Part shown: in pieces, positions 1-6,376 of the stretch
Position numbering within the stretch: the first letter of the stretch is position 1
How the letters are laid out: each line of letters starts with the position of its first letter
Assembly (NCBI GenBank): GCA_937983475.1
Contig: CALJZV010000612.1
Span: forward strand, 1-7,253
Direction of reading: 5' to 3'
DNA: 7,253 nucleotides
Source: an uncultured Verrucomicrobiales bacterium
Lineage (GTDB): Bacteria > Verrucomicrobiota > Verrucomicrobiia > Limisphaerales > JACDHS01
Made by a program: the position numbers and the translations under genes
The notes under the pieces: model-generated
Database searches by the model: none
Told to the model about the DNA's origin: nothing
The model's input: only the letters and a program-made list of their open reading frames with translations

Positions 1-52
1 CGCTGCGCTTGCCCGGGGCTATATTATTTCGCCCCGATGGGGCTTGAGATCA
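1..52. repeat. Putative dispersed intergenic repeat, GC-rich hairpin type, cut by the window edge
   Basis: The sequence has three complementary GC arms: GGGGC at 15-19, GCCCC at 31-35 and GGGGC at 39-43. The middle arm can pair with either neighbour, giving a 3-nt loop on one side or an 11-nt AT-rich loop on the other. From memory, this pattern (a GCCCC/GGGGC hairpin joined by an AT-rich stretch to a CCCGGGGC block) resembles a repeat scattered between genes in many Verrucomicrobia and Planctomycetes genomes. It encodes nothing recognisable. The left end is outside the window, so its full length is unknown. Confidence 0.45.
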
Positions 53-70
53 GCGTTAAACGCAGGGTTT

Positions 71-108
71 TATATCTGTGCCCGTCTGTGTTTCATCCGT
101 GGCTCAAT
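71..108. repeat. Putative dispersed repeat with three short tandem units (CACAGAT/CACGGAT type)
   Basis: On the + strand the units ATCTGTG (74-80), GTCTGTG (84-90) and ATCCGTG (95-101) follow each other at 10- and 11-base intervals. Read on the other strand they are CACGGAT, CACAGAC and CACAGAT. From memory, this closely resembles a degenerate tandem-unit repeat widely scattered in intergenic DNA of Verrucomicrobia, Planctomycetes and some other phyla, where it is often mis-annotated as small proteins. No start codon or ribosome site makes it a credible gene here. It lies next to the hairpin repeat at 1-52. Confidence 0.45.
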
Positions 109-193
109 TCTGTTCCGAGGAAATGGTTTCCGCCAGTCGTGCGACCGCCGCAACCCTGCTGCGCCACTGGAAAATTAAGGCCGAATTTCCCCT

Positions 194-221
194 TTGACTG
201 ATTGGGCGTCTGGGCTATTCT
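194..221 (+). promoter_or_regulatory. Candidate sigma-70 type promoter for the pgk-tpiA-secG operon
   Basis: TTGACT (194-199) matches five of six bases of the -35 consensus. It is followed after 16 bases by TATTCT (216-221), which matches four of six bases of the -10 consensus. Transcription would start near 228 and give a leader of about 70 bases before pgk at 301. This is the best pairing I found in the 300-base gap, but it rests on consensus matching alone, and sigma-factor preferences in this lineage may differ. Confidence 0.38.
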
Positions 222-300
222 GCGCCCCCTGTTTTGCGAAGCCCGGTCCTCCCGCCGCGGTTTCAAAACGACTCGACGGGCGCATCGCCCACAATTTGCT

Positions 301-1554
301 ATGGCAAAACTGACAATCAACGACTTGGATTTGAGCGGCAAACGCGTGTTCATGCGCGTGGACTACAATGTGCCCATGGAGGAAAAAGAGGGGAAAATGG
401 CCATCAACGACGTCACCCGCATCAAGGAGACGCTGCCCACGCTCGAGCTGCTGATTAAAAAAGGCGCCAAAATCATCCTCGCCGCGCACCTGGGACGTCC
501 CAAGGGCAAACGCGAGCCCTCCATGTCGCTCAAGCCGGTGGCCGACAAGCTGGGCGAAATGATCAAGCGCAAGGTTCAGTTTGTGGACGATTGCATTGGG
601 GAGAAGGTCGAGCAGGCCGCTGCCGCGCTTCAGCCAGGCGATATTTTGCTCTTGGAAAACGTGCGGTTTTACGCCCAGGAGGAGGCCAACGATCCGGCGT
701 TCGCCGAAAAGCTGGCCAAAGTGGCCGATGTGTATGTCAACGACGCCTTTGGCGCGGCGCACCGGGCGCACGCCTCCACCGAGGGAGTGGCCCGCGTGGT
801 GGCTTCGCGCGGCGGCAAATGCGCCTCAGGCCTGCTGATGGAGCGCGAATTGAAATTTCTCGGGGACGAACTTGAAAAGCCGGAGCGGCCGTTTGTGGTC
901 ATTCTCGGCGGCGCCAAGGTGTCCGACAAAATCCAGGTCATTGACCGCTTGCTCGACAAGGCCGACGCCATTTTGGTCGGCGGCGCCATGGCCTACACCT
1001 TCAAGCTGGCGCTGGGCTTCAAAACCGGAAAGTCGCTGGTGGAACCCGACATGGTGGACGTGGCCAAAGCCGCGTTGAGCAAGGCCAAGGAGAAGAATGT
1101 CCAGTTCCTGCTGCCCGTGGACAACATTGTCGCCACGCCGGTCAAGACCGACCAGCTTAACGCCAAGGGCAAGCCGATCTATGAGCTGAAGTCGCCGCGC
1201 CTGAACAACCAGCCGCACATTCCCGACGACGCCGAGGGTTTTGACATCGGCCCCGACACCGCGCGCGCCTACACTGAGGTGATCCGCAAGGCGCGGACGA
1301 TTTTGTGGAACGGCCCGATGGGCATGTTCGAGGACCAGCGCTTTGCCCAGGGCACCATTGCCATTGCCCGGGCGACGGTTGAAGCCACACAGTTTGGCGC
1401 CAAGAGCATCATTGGCGGCGGGGACAGCGTCAAAGCGCTCAACAAATACAAAATGGGCGACAAGGTCACCTTCATGAGCACCGGCGGCGGAGCGAGCCTG
1501 GAATTTCTTGAAGGTAAGGAGCTGCCCGGCGTGGCCTGCCTTACGGATAAATAA
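301..1554 (+). CDS. pgk: Phosphoglycerate kinase
   Basis: This cytoplasmic glycolytic enzyme transfers the acyl phosphate of 1,3-bisphosphoglycerate to ADP, making ATP and 3-phosphoglycerate. The 417-residue protein shows the family landmarks in order: RVDYNVP at 19-25 with substrate-binding Asp21 and Asn23, Arg40 in TRIKETLPT, AHLGRPKG at 62-69, LLENVRFY at 117-124, NDAFGAAHRAHAST at 147-160, GGAKVSDK at 203-210, WNGPMGMFE at 336-344, and the nucleotide-site GGGDSV at 372-377 followed by STGGGASLEFLEG. The ATG at 301 is chosen because MAKLTINDLDLSGK is the normal family N-terminus. The frame stays open up to an ATG at 202, but that extension has no family counterpart. No Shine-Dalgarno site precedes the ATG. 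The protein is somewhat longer than the usual 390-400 residues, partly from extra sequence around 279-315. tpiA follows after 36 bases, suggesting one operon. Confidence 0.97.
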   Translation: MAKLTINDLDLSGKRVFMRVDYNVPMEEKEGKMAINDVTRIKETLPTLELLIKKGAKIILAAHLGRPKGKREPSMSLKPVADKLGEMIKRKVQFVDDCIGEKVEQAAAALQPGDILLLENVRFYAQEEANDPAFAEKLAKVADVYVNDAFGAAHRAHASTEGVARVVASRGGKCASGLLMERELKFLGDELEKPERPFVVILGGAKVSDKIQVIDRLLDKADAILVGGAMAYTFKLALGFKTGKSLVEPDMVDVAKAALSKAKEKNVQFLLPVDNIVATPVKTDQLNAKGKPIYELKSPRLNNQPHIPDDAEGFDIGPDTARAYTEVIRKARTILWNGPMGMFEDQRFAQGTIAIARATVEATQFGAKSIIGGGDSVKALNKYKMGDKVTFMSTGGGASLEFLEGKELPGVACLTDK

Positions 1555-1590
1555 ACCGCCACAGCGATTTCACCCCATCCCGAAAACAAC

Positions 1591-2355
1591 ATGAACAAAG
1601 AACGCAAACTGATCATCGCCGGCAACTGGAAGATGAATAAAACCGTTGCCGAGGCCCAGACGCTGATTCTCGGCTTGAAGCGGGAGCTGAAGGAGGTCAA
1701 GGAAGTGGACATCGTGGTCTGCCCGCCCTTCACCGCTCTGGAATCGGTTTCCAAGGAAATACTGGATTCCAACATCCGCCTGGGCGCCCAGAACATGAGC
1801 GAGCAGAATTTTGGCGCCTACACCGGCGAAATCTGCGCCGGCATGCTCAAAGAATTTTCGGTGCGTTATGTCATTCTCGGCCACTCCGAGCGTCGCCAGT
1901 TCCAAAGGGAGTCCGACGAGTTGATTTCCAATAAAGCCCAGGCCGCCCACGCCGCCTCGCTCAAGCCCATCGTCTGTGTCGGCGAAACGCTTGAGGAACG
2001 CGAAACCGGCAAGACCGAGCAGGTCGTCGAAACTCAAGTGCGCGGCAGCCTTGAAGGGCTCAGCCGGGACCAGATCACCGAAACCATCCTGGCCTACGAG
2101 CCGGTCTGGGCCATCGGCACCGGCAAGACGGCCACCTCCCAGCAGGCGCAGGACGTGCATGCGTTCATCCGCAACGTGCTGGCCTCGATGTTCGACGCGG
2201 CGACAGCCAGGCGCGTTCGCATCCAATACGGCGGCAGCGTCAAGCCGGCCAACGCCCGCGAGTTGATGGAGCAACCCGACGTGGACGGCGCATTGGTGGG
2301 CGGCGCTTCGCTGGACATCCGTAGTTTTTCTGACATCATTAAAAACTCAATTTAA
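1591..2355 (+). CDS. tpiA: Triose-phosphate isomerase
   Basis: This enzyme interconverts dihydroxyacetone phosphate and glyceraldehyde 3-phosphate in glycolysis and gluconeogenesis, in the cytoplasm. The 254-residue length is typical of the single-domain TIM barrel. Active-site residues are visible: Asn12 and Lys14 in GNWKMN, the electrophile His98 in GHSERR, and the catalytic base Glu170 in AYEPVWAIGTGKTAT, which also carries the flexible lid (loop 6). The phosphate-binding YGGSV (213-217) and GALVGGASL (233-241) follow near the C-terminus. The ATG at 1591 gives the expected start just before the first strand. No Shine-Dalgarno site is evident upstream (CCCGAAAACAAC). The gene lies between pgk and secG, an order common in bacteria, and no terminator is seen on either side of it. 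Confidence 0.97.
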   Translation: MNKERKLIIAGNWKMNKTVAEAQTLILGLKRELKEVKEVDIVVCPPFTALESVSKEILDSNIRLGAQNMSEQNFGAYTGEICAGMLKEFSVRYVILGHSERRQFQRESDELISNKAQAAHAASLKPIVCVGETLEERETGKTEQVVETQVRGSLEGLSRDQITETILAYEPVWAIGTGKTATSQQAQDVHAFIRNVLASMFDAATARRVRIQYGGSVKPANARELMEQPDVDGALVGGASLDIRSFSDIIKNSI

Positions 2356-2359
2356 GGAA
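2354..2359 (+). promoter_or_regulatory. Ribosome binding site of secG, overlapping the tpiA stop codon
   Basis: AAGGAA begins within the TAA stop of tpiA and lies 10 bases before the ATG at 2370. A second in-frame ATG at 2373 would be 13 bases away, so the first ATG is the better start. The overlap with the tpiA stop suggests that secG translation is coupled to that of tpiA. Confidence 0.6.
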
Positions 2360-2369
2360 CACACACATT

Positions 2370-2762
2370 ATGATGACCATATTGACCTGGTTTTTGACCG
2401 CCATCCTGGTGCTCGACAGCTTTTTGCTGATGCTGCTGGTGCTGGTGCAACTGCCCAAAAAAGAAGCCGGCGCCGGCGTTGCCTTCGGCGGCGGAACCAC
2501 CGACGCCCTGTTCGGCGCGGGAACCGGCACCGCGCTGACCAAGATCACCAAATACGCGGCAGGAGGCTTTCTCGGCATCGCCCTGCTGCTGTCGGTCATC
2601 ACCGGCATGCAGACCAAAGGCGGCCGCGTCTCGGCTGTGGAGGAACAACTGCAACAGAAGTCCGGCGCGCCGGCGCAAACCGCACCGCCGCTGACAACTC
2701 CGGCTCCGGCAGCCCCGCCCGCAACGCCCGTGCCCACGGAAGGAGCTCCTGCACCGCAATAA
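2370..2762 (+). CDS. secG: Preprotein translocase subunit SecG
   Basis: SecG is the small accessory subunit of the SecYEG channel in the inner membrane and stimulates SecA-driven export. The 130-residue protein has two hydrophobic segments, about 4-27 and 62-80. Between them is the cytoplasmic family signature: a QLPKKEAGAG stretch followed by VAFGGGTTDALFG (38-50), then LTKIT before the second segment. Residues after about 98 form a tail very rich in alanine, proline and threonine, likely disordered and variable between species. The start at 2370 is supported by an AAGGAA site. secG follows tpiA by 14 bases and precedes the oppA-type gene by 18 bases. It is probably the last gene of the pgk-tpiA-secG unit, given the terminator-like hairpin just downstream. 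Confidence 0.93.
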   Translation: MMTILTWFLTAILVLDSFLLMLLVLVQLPKKEAGAGVAFGGGTTDALFGAGTGTALTKITKYAAGGFLGIALLLSVITGMQTKGGRVSAVEEQLQQKSGAPAQTAPPLTTPAPAAPPATPVPTEGAPAPQ

Positions 2763-2780
2763 GCTTCTCCTCGAGAGAAA

Positions 2781-4454
2781 ATGAAGAGTCTAACGCGCCT
2801 CCTCGGAAACAGTTCGGGGAGGTTGCGTTTTTTTTGGCGCCAAATCTGCCGGAACCTGGCAGCCAGCGCCGCGATAACCTTGGCGGGCCTCGGAACTTCA
2901 GGCTGCTCCTCGGCCGTCACCGAGCAGGCCGACATTGTCATTATCAACGGCGCGGAGCCCGAGTCGCTTGACCCGGCGATCATCACCGGCCAGGGGGAAG
3001 CCCGCATCGTGCGTGGCCTCTTTGAGGGGCTCACCCGCCTGGACCCCAAGGATGCGGTTCCCGTTCCCGGACTGGCCGAGCGCTGGGAGATACTGAACGA
3101 CGGCAGCGTTTATATTTTTCACCTGCGCACCAACGCCGTCTGGTCCACGGGCGAACCGATCAATGTGGATGACGTCATTTACTCCTGGCTGCGGGTGCTC
3201 GATCCCATGACCGGCGCGGAGTACGCCGGGCAGCTTTTCTTCATCAAGAACGCGGAGGAATACAACACCGGCAAGATCAAGAATCCTTCGGCCCTCGGAA
3301 TCCACAAGATGGACGACTACACCCTGCGCGTGGAATTGACCGGGCCGACGCCGTTTTTTCTGGATCTGGCAGCTTTTCCCACGCTGGCTGTCGTTCCGCG
3401 CGACTCCATTGAAAAACATAGCGACCGCTGGATCATGGAAAAGCCGCTGCCGACCAGCGGCCCGTATACGCTGGAAAGCTGGCGCATTCACGACCGTGTC
3501 CGGCTTCGGAAAAATCCGCGACACTGGGACGCGGCCAATGTCCAAAACACCCTTGTGGACTTTATCCCGATGGAATCAGCCATGACGGCGATGAACCTTT
3601 ATCTGAGCGGCCAGGCCGACATTCTCTGGGACAAAACCATCATTCCCAGCGAGCTGATGGACGTGCTGAGCCTTCGTCCGGATTGCCATCAGTTTGATTA
3701 CCTCGGCACATTCTTCATGCGGTTCAACGTCACGCGCAAACCGTTCGACGATGTCCGCGTGCGCAAGGCGTTCTCCATGGTCATCGACAAACAGCGGATT
3801 GTGGAAAAAATCACCCGCGCGGGCGAGAAACCAGCGACGCATTTTGTGCCCAAGGGCATGGTGACCTACCAACCGCCCAAGGGCTTGGCCTATGATCCCG
3901 AGACGGCGCGCAAGCTCATGGCCGAGGCGGGCTACCCCGGCGGCAAGGGATTCCCGACGGTGGTGTATTTGTTGAAAAGCGGCAAGCTCGACGAGCAGAT
4001 CGGCGTCGAGTTGCAGGCGATGTTCAAGGAGCATTTGGGCGTGCGCATGGAACTGCGCCAGGCCGAATGGAAGGTCTATCTGGCCGCCCAAAGCGCGCTG
4101 GATTACGACCTGAGCCGCAGCAGTTGGATTGGCGACTACAATGATCCGAACACGTTTTTGGACATGTTCATGGGCGACAACGGAAACAACCGCACCGGTT
4201 GGAAAAACCCGCGCTATGACGAATTGATCCGCGAGGGCAACCGCCAGGTCGACCCGAAAAAACGGGAGAAAATTCTCCAGGAAGCCGAGGTGTTGTTGAT
4301 CCGCGAGGAAGTGCCGATTGCGCCGCTTTATTTTTATGCGGGCGTCAATTTCTTTCGCCCTAAGGAAATTGAAGGGATTTACTTCAACCTGCTCGACGAG
4401 CATCCGATTCATGCCATCCGGAGGGTGAGCCGCAACCGCGAATCCAGGAACTGA
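2781..4454 (+). CDS. oppA: Oligopeptide ABC transporter, substrate-binding lipoprotein (OppA type)
   Basis: This is a family 5 extracellular solute-binding protein that captures peptides outside the inner membrane and delivers them to the permeases encoded next. The match to OppA is clear over the full 557 residues: EPESLDP near the mature start, RGLFEGLTRLDP, PGLAERWE, FHLRTNAVWSTGEPI, DVIYSWLRVLDP, a PFDDVRVRKAFSMVIDK block and SSWIGDYNDPNTFL. In the last, the Asp around 452-455 corresponds to the OppA region that binds the peptide amino group. The N-terminus has a long basic stretch, a weakly hydrophobic core and Cys42 in GTSGCSS, which I read as a loose lipobox with Thr at -3 instead of Leu. 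The ATG at 2781 has only a weak GAGAG ribosome site. A TTG at 2823 would give a more normal 28-residue signal peptide but has no properly spaced ribosome site. A terminator-like hairpin lies within codons 4-19. Exact peptide preference cannot be read. Confidence 0.92.
   Translation: MKSLTRLLGNSSGRLRFFWRQICRNLAASAAITLAGLGTSGCSSAVTEQADIVIINGAEPESLDPAIITGQGEARIVRGLFEGLTRLDPKDAVPVPGLAERWEILNDGSVYIFHLRTNAVWSTGEPINVDDVIYSWLRVLDPMTGAEYAGQLFFIKNAEEYNTGKIKNPSALGIHKMDDYTLRVELTGPTPFFLDLAAFPTLAVVPRDSIEKHSDRWIMEKPLPTSGPYTLESWRIHDRVRLRKNPRHWDAANVQNTLVDFIPMESAMTAMNLYLSGQADILWDKTIIPSELMDVLSLRPDCHQFDYLGTFFMRFNVTRKPFDDVRVRKAFSMVIDKQRIVEKITRAGEKPATHFVPKGMVTYQPPKGLAYDPETARKLMAEAGYPGGKGFPTVVYLLKSGKLDEQIGVELQAMFKEHLGVRMELRQAEWKVYLAAQSALDYDLSRSSWIGDYNDPNTFLDMFMGDNGNNRTGWKNPRYDELIREGNRQVDPKKREKILQEAEVLLIREEVPIAPLYFYAGVNFFRPKEIEGIYFNLLDEHPIHAIRRVSRNRESRN
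2792..2835 (+). terminator. Intrinsic-terminator-like hairpin inside the 5' end of the oppA-type gene
   Basis: The left arm is AACGC (2792-2796) plus CCTCC (2798-2802). The right arm is GGAGG (2818-2822) plus GCGTT (2825-2829). Together they make ten base pairs with a small internal bulge (G against TT) around a 15-base loop. Eight consecutive T follow at 2828-2835, the last two right-arm bases being part of that run. This is the form of a rho-independent terminator and fits the end of the pgk-tpiA-secG transcript. It lies downstream of the oppA ATG at 2781, so it may instead act as a regulated attenuator. Confidence 0.6.
4446..4450 (+). promoter_or_regulatory. Ribosome binding site of oppB inside the end of oppA
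   Basis: AGGAA lies seven bases before the ATG at 4458 and overlaps the last codons of the oppA-type gene. It fixes the oppB start and points to translational coupling between the two genes. Confidence 0.6.
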
Positions 4455-4457
4455 CCC

Positions 4458-5372
4458 ATGTATTTCCTCAAGCGCATCCTGACCATGATTCCGCTGCTGT
4501 TGATCATCAGCTTCATGGCCTTTGCGCTGATCCGCGTGGCGCCCGGCGGGCCGTTTGACCGCGAGCGCAAACCTGCCTCGCCGGAGATCGAGCGCGCTCT
4601 GAGGGCCAAATACCATTTGGACGAGCCGTTGGTGAAGCAGTATTTCCGCTACCTGGGCGGCGTGCTCAAGGGCGATTTTGGCCCGTCGCTGAAATACCGC
4701 AACCACACTGTCAACGACATCATCAAGCAGGGTTTGCCAGTGTCGCTGGCGCTGGGCGGCATGGCGTTTTGTTTCGCCATGGGCGTGGGGATTCCGCTGG
4801 GTTTTTACACCGCGGTGCGGCGCGGCCAATGGGGCGATTACATCGGCAGCTTTTTCGCGCTGCTGGCCTTCTGCATTCCGGCGTTTGTGGTGGGCCCGGT
4901 TCTCATCATGATTTTCGCGATGAAACTCCAGTGGCTGCCGGTGGCGCTGTGGCACTCGCCGTTGCACTTCATTTTGCCGACAGTCGCGCTGGGGCTTTAT
5001 TTTTCCGGAAGAATCGCGCGGCTGATGCGCGAAGGCATGACCGACACGCTGCACGCCGGGTTCATCACCACCGCGCGCGCCAAGGGGCTGAGCGAATCGG
5101 CCATTTTGTGGAAGCACGCATTCCGCCTGGCGGTGCTGCCGGTGGTCTCCTACTCAGGGCCGCTGCTGGCCGACCTGCTGACCGGCTCGTTCGTCGTGGA
5201 GAACATTTTCCGGATTCCCGGCATCGGCGTGTTCATGGTCAACAGCACCATCAACCGCGACTACACGATGGTGGTTGGGTTGGTCCTGCTCTACGCGGTG
5301 CTCCTGCTGGTGATGAACCTGCTGGTGGACCTGAGCTACAGCCTTCTTGATCGGAGGGTGCGGTATGAATGA
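4458..5372 (+). CDS. oppB: Oligopeptide ABC transporter, inner-membrane permease (OppB type)
   Basis: One of the two membrane subunits forming the peptide channel, pairing with the oppC product. At 304 residues it has the usual OppB length. It opens with a membrane segment (about 6-26) and the RVAPGGPFDRER motif. A soluble stretch follows with KYHLDEPLVKQYFRYL and GDFGPSLKYRN (72-82), then about five more hydrophobic segments. The cytoplasmic EAA loop that contacts the ATPase is clear at about 202-228 (TTARAKGLSESAILWKHAFR, then LAVLP). GSFVVENIFRIPGIG (243-257) and NRDYTMV near the C-terminus are further OppB/DppB hallmarks. The start is three bases after the oppA stop and has a good ribosome site. 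The gene overlaps oppC by eight bases. The DppB subfamily is the alternative, but residue-level resemblance is closer to OppB. Confidence 0.94.
   Translation: MYFLKRILTMIPLLLIISFMAFALIRVAPGGPFDRERKPASPEIERALRAKYHLDEPLVKQYFRYLGGVLKGDFGPSLKYRNHTVNDIIKQGLPVSLALGGMAFCFAMGVGIPLGFYTAVRRGQWGDYIGSFFALLAFCIPAFVVGPVLIMIFAMKLQWLPVALWHSPLHFILPTVALGLYFSGRIARLMREGMTDTLHAGFITTARAKGLSESAILWKHAFRLAVLPVVSYSGPLLADLLTGSFVVENIFRIPGIGVFMVNSTINRDYTMVVGLVLLYAVLLLVMNLLVDLSYSLLDRRVRYE
5353..5358 (+). promoter_or_regulatory. Ribosome binding site deciding the oppC start
   Basis: GGAGGG lies six bases before the ATG at 5365. The frame is also open from a TTG at 5347, but that codon lies upstream of this site and would add only MIGGCG. 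The ATG at 5365 is therefore preferred. Confidence 0.7.
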
Positions 5373-6324
5373 GGCGGCGATTGCGCACCTGACCCCGAAT
5401 CAGCGCGCCTGGAAGCGGTTTCGGAAAAATAAACCGGCGGTGATCAGCGCGTGGTTCCTGGCGGCGCTGGTGTTGCTGGCCCTGCTCTGGCCGGCCTTCA
5501 GTCATCCCAGGGTGGCAGCCCTGTTGCCGAAGCCATTGACCTACTCGCAGGAGGCGATTTCCGACGCGCAGTTCCAGCCGCCGAGTGGGCAGCATTGGTT
5601 TGGCACCGACGTGCATGGGCGTGACTCCCTCAGCCGCGTGTTTTTCGGCGCGCGCATTTCATTGCTGGTCGGCGCCGTGGGAGCGGGCGTCAGCCTGATC
5701 ATTGGCGTCCTGAGGGGCGCGATTGCCGGATCCGCCGGAGGCCGCACCGACAACTATATGATGCGGTTTGTGGACATCCTTTACTCCCTGCCTTCGATTG
5801 TGTTCGTGATCGTGCTGTTCACGACATTTGAAAAGACCTTGAAACAGTGGCTCAACACCGCGTTCGCCACGCCGATGGGCGCCAAGGCGCCCTTGATCTT
5901 CCTGTTCATCGGCCTGGGCGCGGTGTCGTGGCTGACCATGGCGCGGATTGTGCGCGGCCAAGTGCTGTCGCTGCGGACGCGGAATTTCGTCGAGGCCAGC
6001 CGCGTGCTGGGAGCGAGCCACGCGCGGATCCTGTGGAAGCACATTTTGCCCAATGTGTACGGCATCATCATGGTCTATCTGACCCTGACCGTGCCGGCGA
6101 TCATCCTCTACGAAAGTTTCCTCAGTTACCTGGGTCTGGGCATTCAGCCGCCGCAGGCCAGTTGGGGCTCGCTCATTGCGGAGGGCGCGCACCAGATCAA
6201 CCCGCTGCGCATTTACTGGTGGCTGCTGGTCTATCCCGGGGCGATGCTGGTGACGACGCTGCTGGCGCTGAACTTTTTGGGGGACGGTCTTCGGGACGCA
6301 TTCGACCCGCGCGGCAGCCGGTAA
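5365..6324 (+). CDS. oppC: Oligopeptide ABC transporter, inner-membrane permease (OppC type)
   Basis: The second membrane subunit of the peptide transporter, 319 residues from the chosen ATG. An OppC_N-like region (TPNQRAWKRFRKNKPAVIS plus a membrane segment at about 25-45) is followed by HWFGTDVHGRDSLSRVFFGARISL (77-100). That motif leads into the five-helix transport domain characteristic of OppC/DppC. The EAA loop is at about 208-230 (FVEASRVLGASHARILWKH, then ILPN). SYLGLGIQPPQASWGSLI (254-271) and NFLGDGLRDAFDPR (303-316) are diagnostic. Compared with my memory of E. coli OppC, about 17 extra residues lie between two membrane segments around 153-175. The start overlaps the oppB stop by eight bases. 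No ATPase gene follows, so OppD/OppF must be supplied from elsewhere. Confidence 0.94.
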   Translation: MNEAAIAHLTPNQRAWKRFRKNKPAVISAWFLAALVLLALLWPAFSHPRVAALLPKPLTYSQEAISDAQFQPPSGQHWFGTDVHGRDSLSRVFFGARISLLVGAVGAGVSLIIGVLRGAIAGSAGGRTDNYMMRFVDILYSLPSIVFVIVLFTTFEKTLKQWLNTAFATPMGAKAPLIFLFIGLGAVSWLTMARIVRGQVLSLRTRNFVEASRVLGASHARILWKHILPNVYGIIMVYLTLTVPAIILYESFLSYLGLGIQPPQASWGSLIAEGAHQINPLRIYWWLLVYPGAMLVTTLLALNFLGDGLRDAFDPRGSR

Positions 6325-6376
6325 ATGGCACGGTTTCCTCATAGCAAAATAAAACCCGAAAAACCCGGTCGCTCCC

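Noticed and set aside
119..131. Small inverted repeat GGAAA-N3-TTTCC in the pgk upstream region
   Set aside because: Five base pairs with a 3-base loop is expected often by chance, and no T tract or known operator consensus accompanies it.
202..300. In-frame extension of pgk to an ATG at 202
   Set aside because: The extra 33 residues have no counterpart in the family, whose proteins start at MAKLTINDLDLSGK-like sequence. The ATG also lies within the candidate promoter region.
93..353. Open frame of 86 codons on the - strand across the pgk start
   Set aside because: It runs through the repeat-like and promoter region and into pgk antisense, with no ribosome site or recognisable domain.
1570..2274. 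Open frame of 234 codons on the - strand
   Set aside because: It is antisense to tpiA, whose catalytic residues are intact. It shows no domain and no separate promoter.
2339..3049. Open frame of 236 codons on the - strand covering secG and the oppA start
   Set aside because: It is antisense to two recognisable genes, and its low-complexity Ala/Gly/Val stretch is only the mirror of the SecG Ala/Pro tail.
3576..5117. Long open frame of 513 codons on the - strand
   Set aside because: It lies antisense to the clear oppA and oppB genes. Its composition (Arg, His, Gln rich) is what GC-rich codon bias produces on the opposite strand, and it shows no recognisable motif.
5347..5364. Upstream TTG start for oppC
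   Set aside because: A GGAGGG ribosome site lies between this TTG and the ATG at 5365 with correct spacing for the ATG.
6345..6369. Possible terminator or direct repeat after oppC (AAACCCG twice)
   Set aside because: The two copies are direct, not inverted. No stem followed by a T run can be drawn, so the end of the opp transcript is not visible here.
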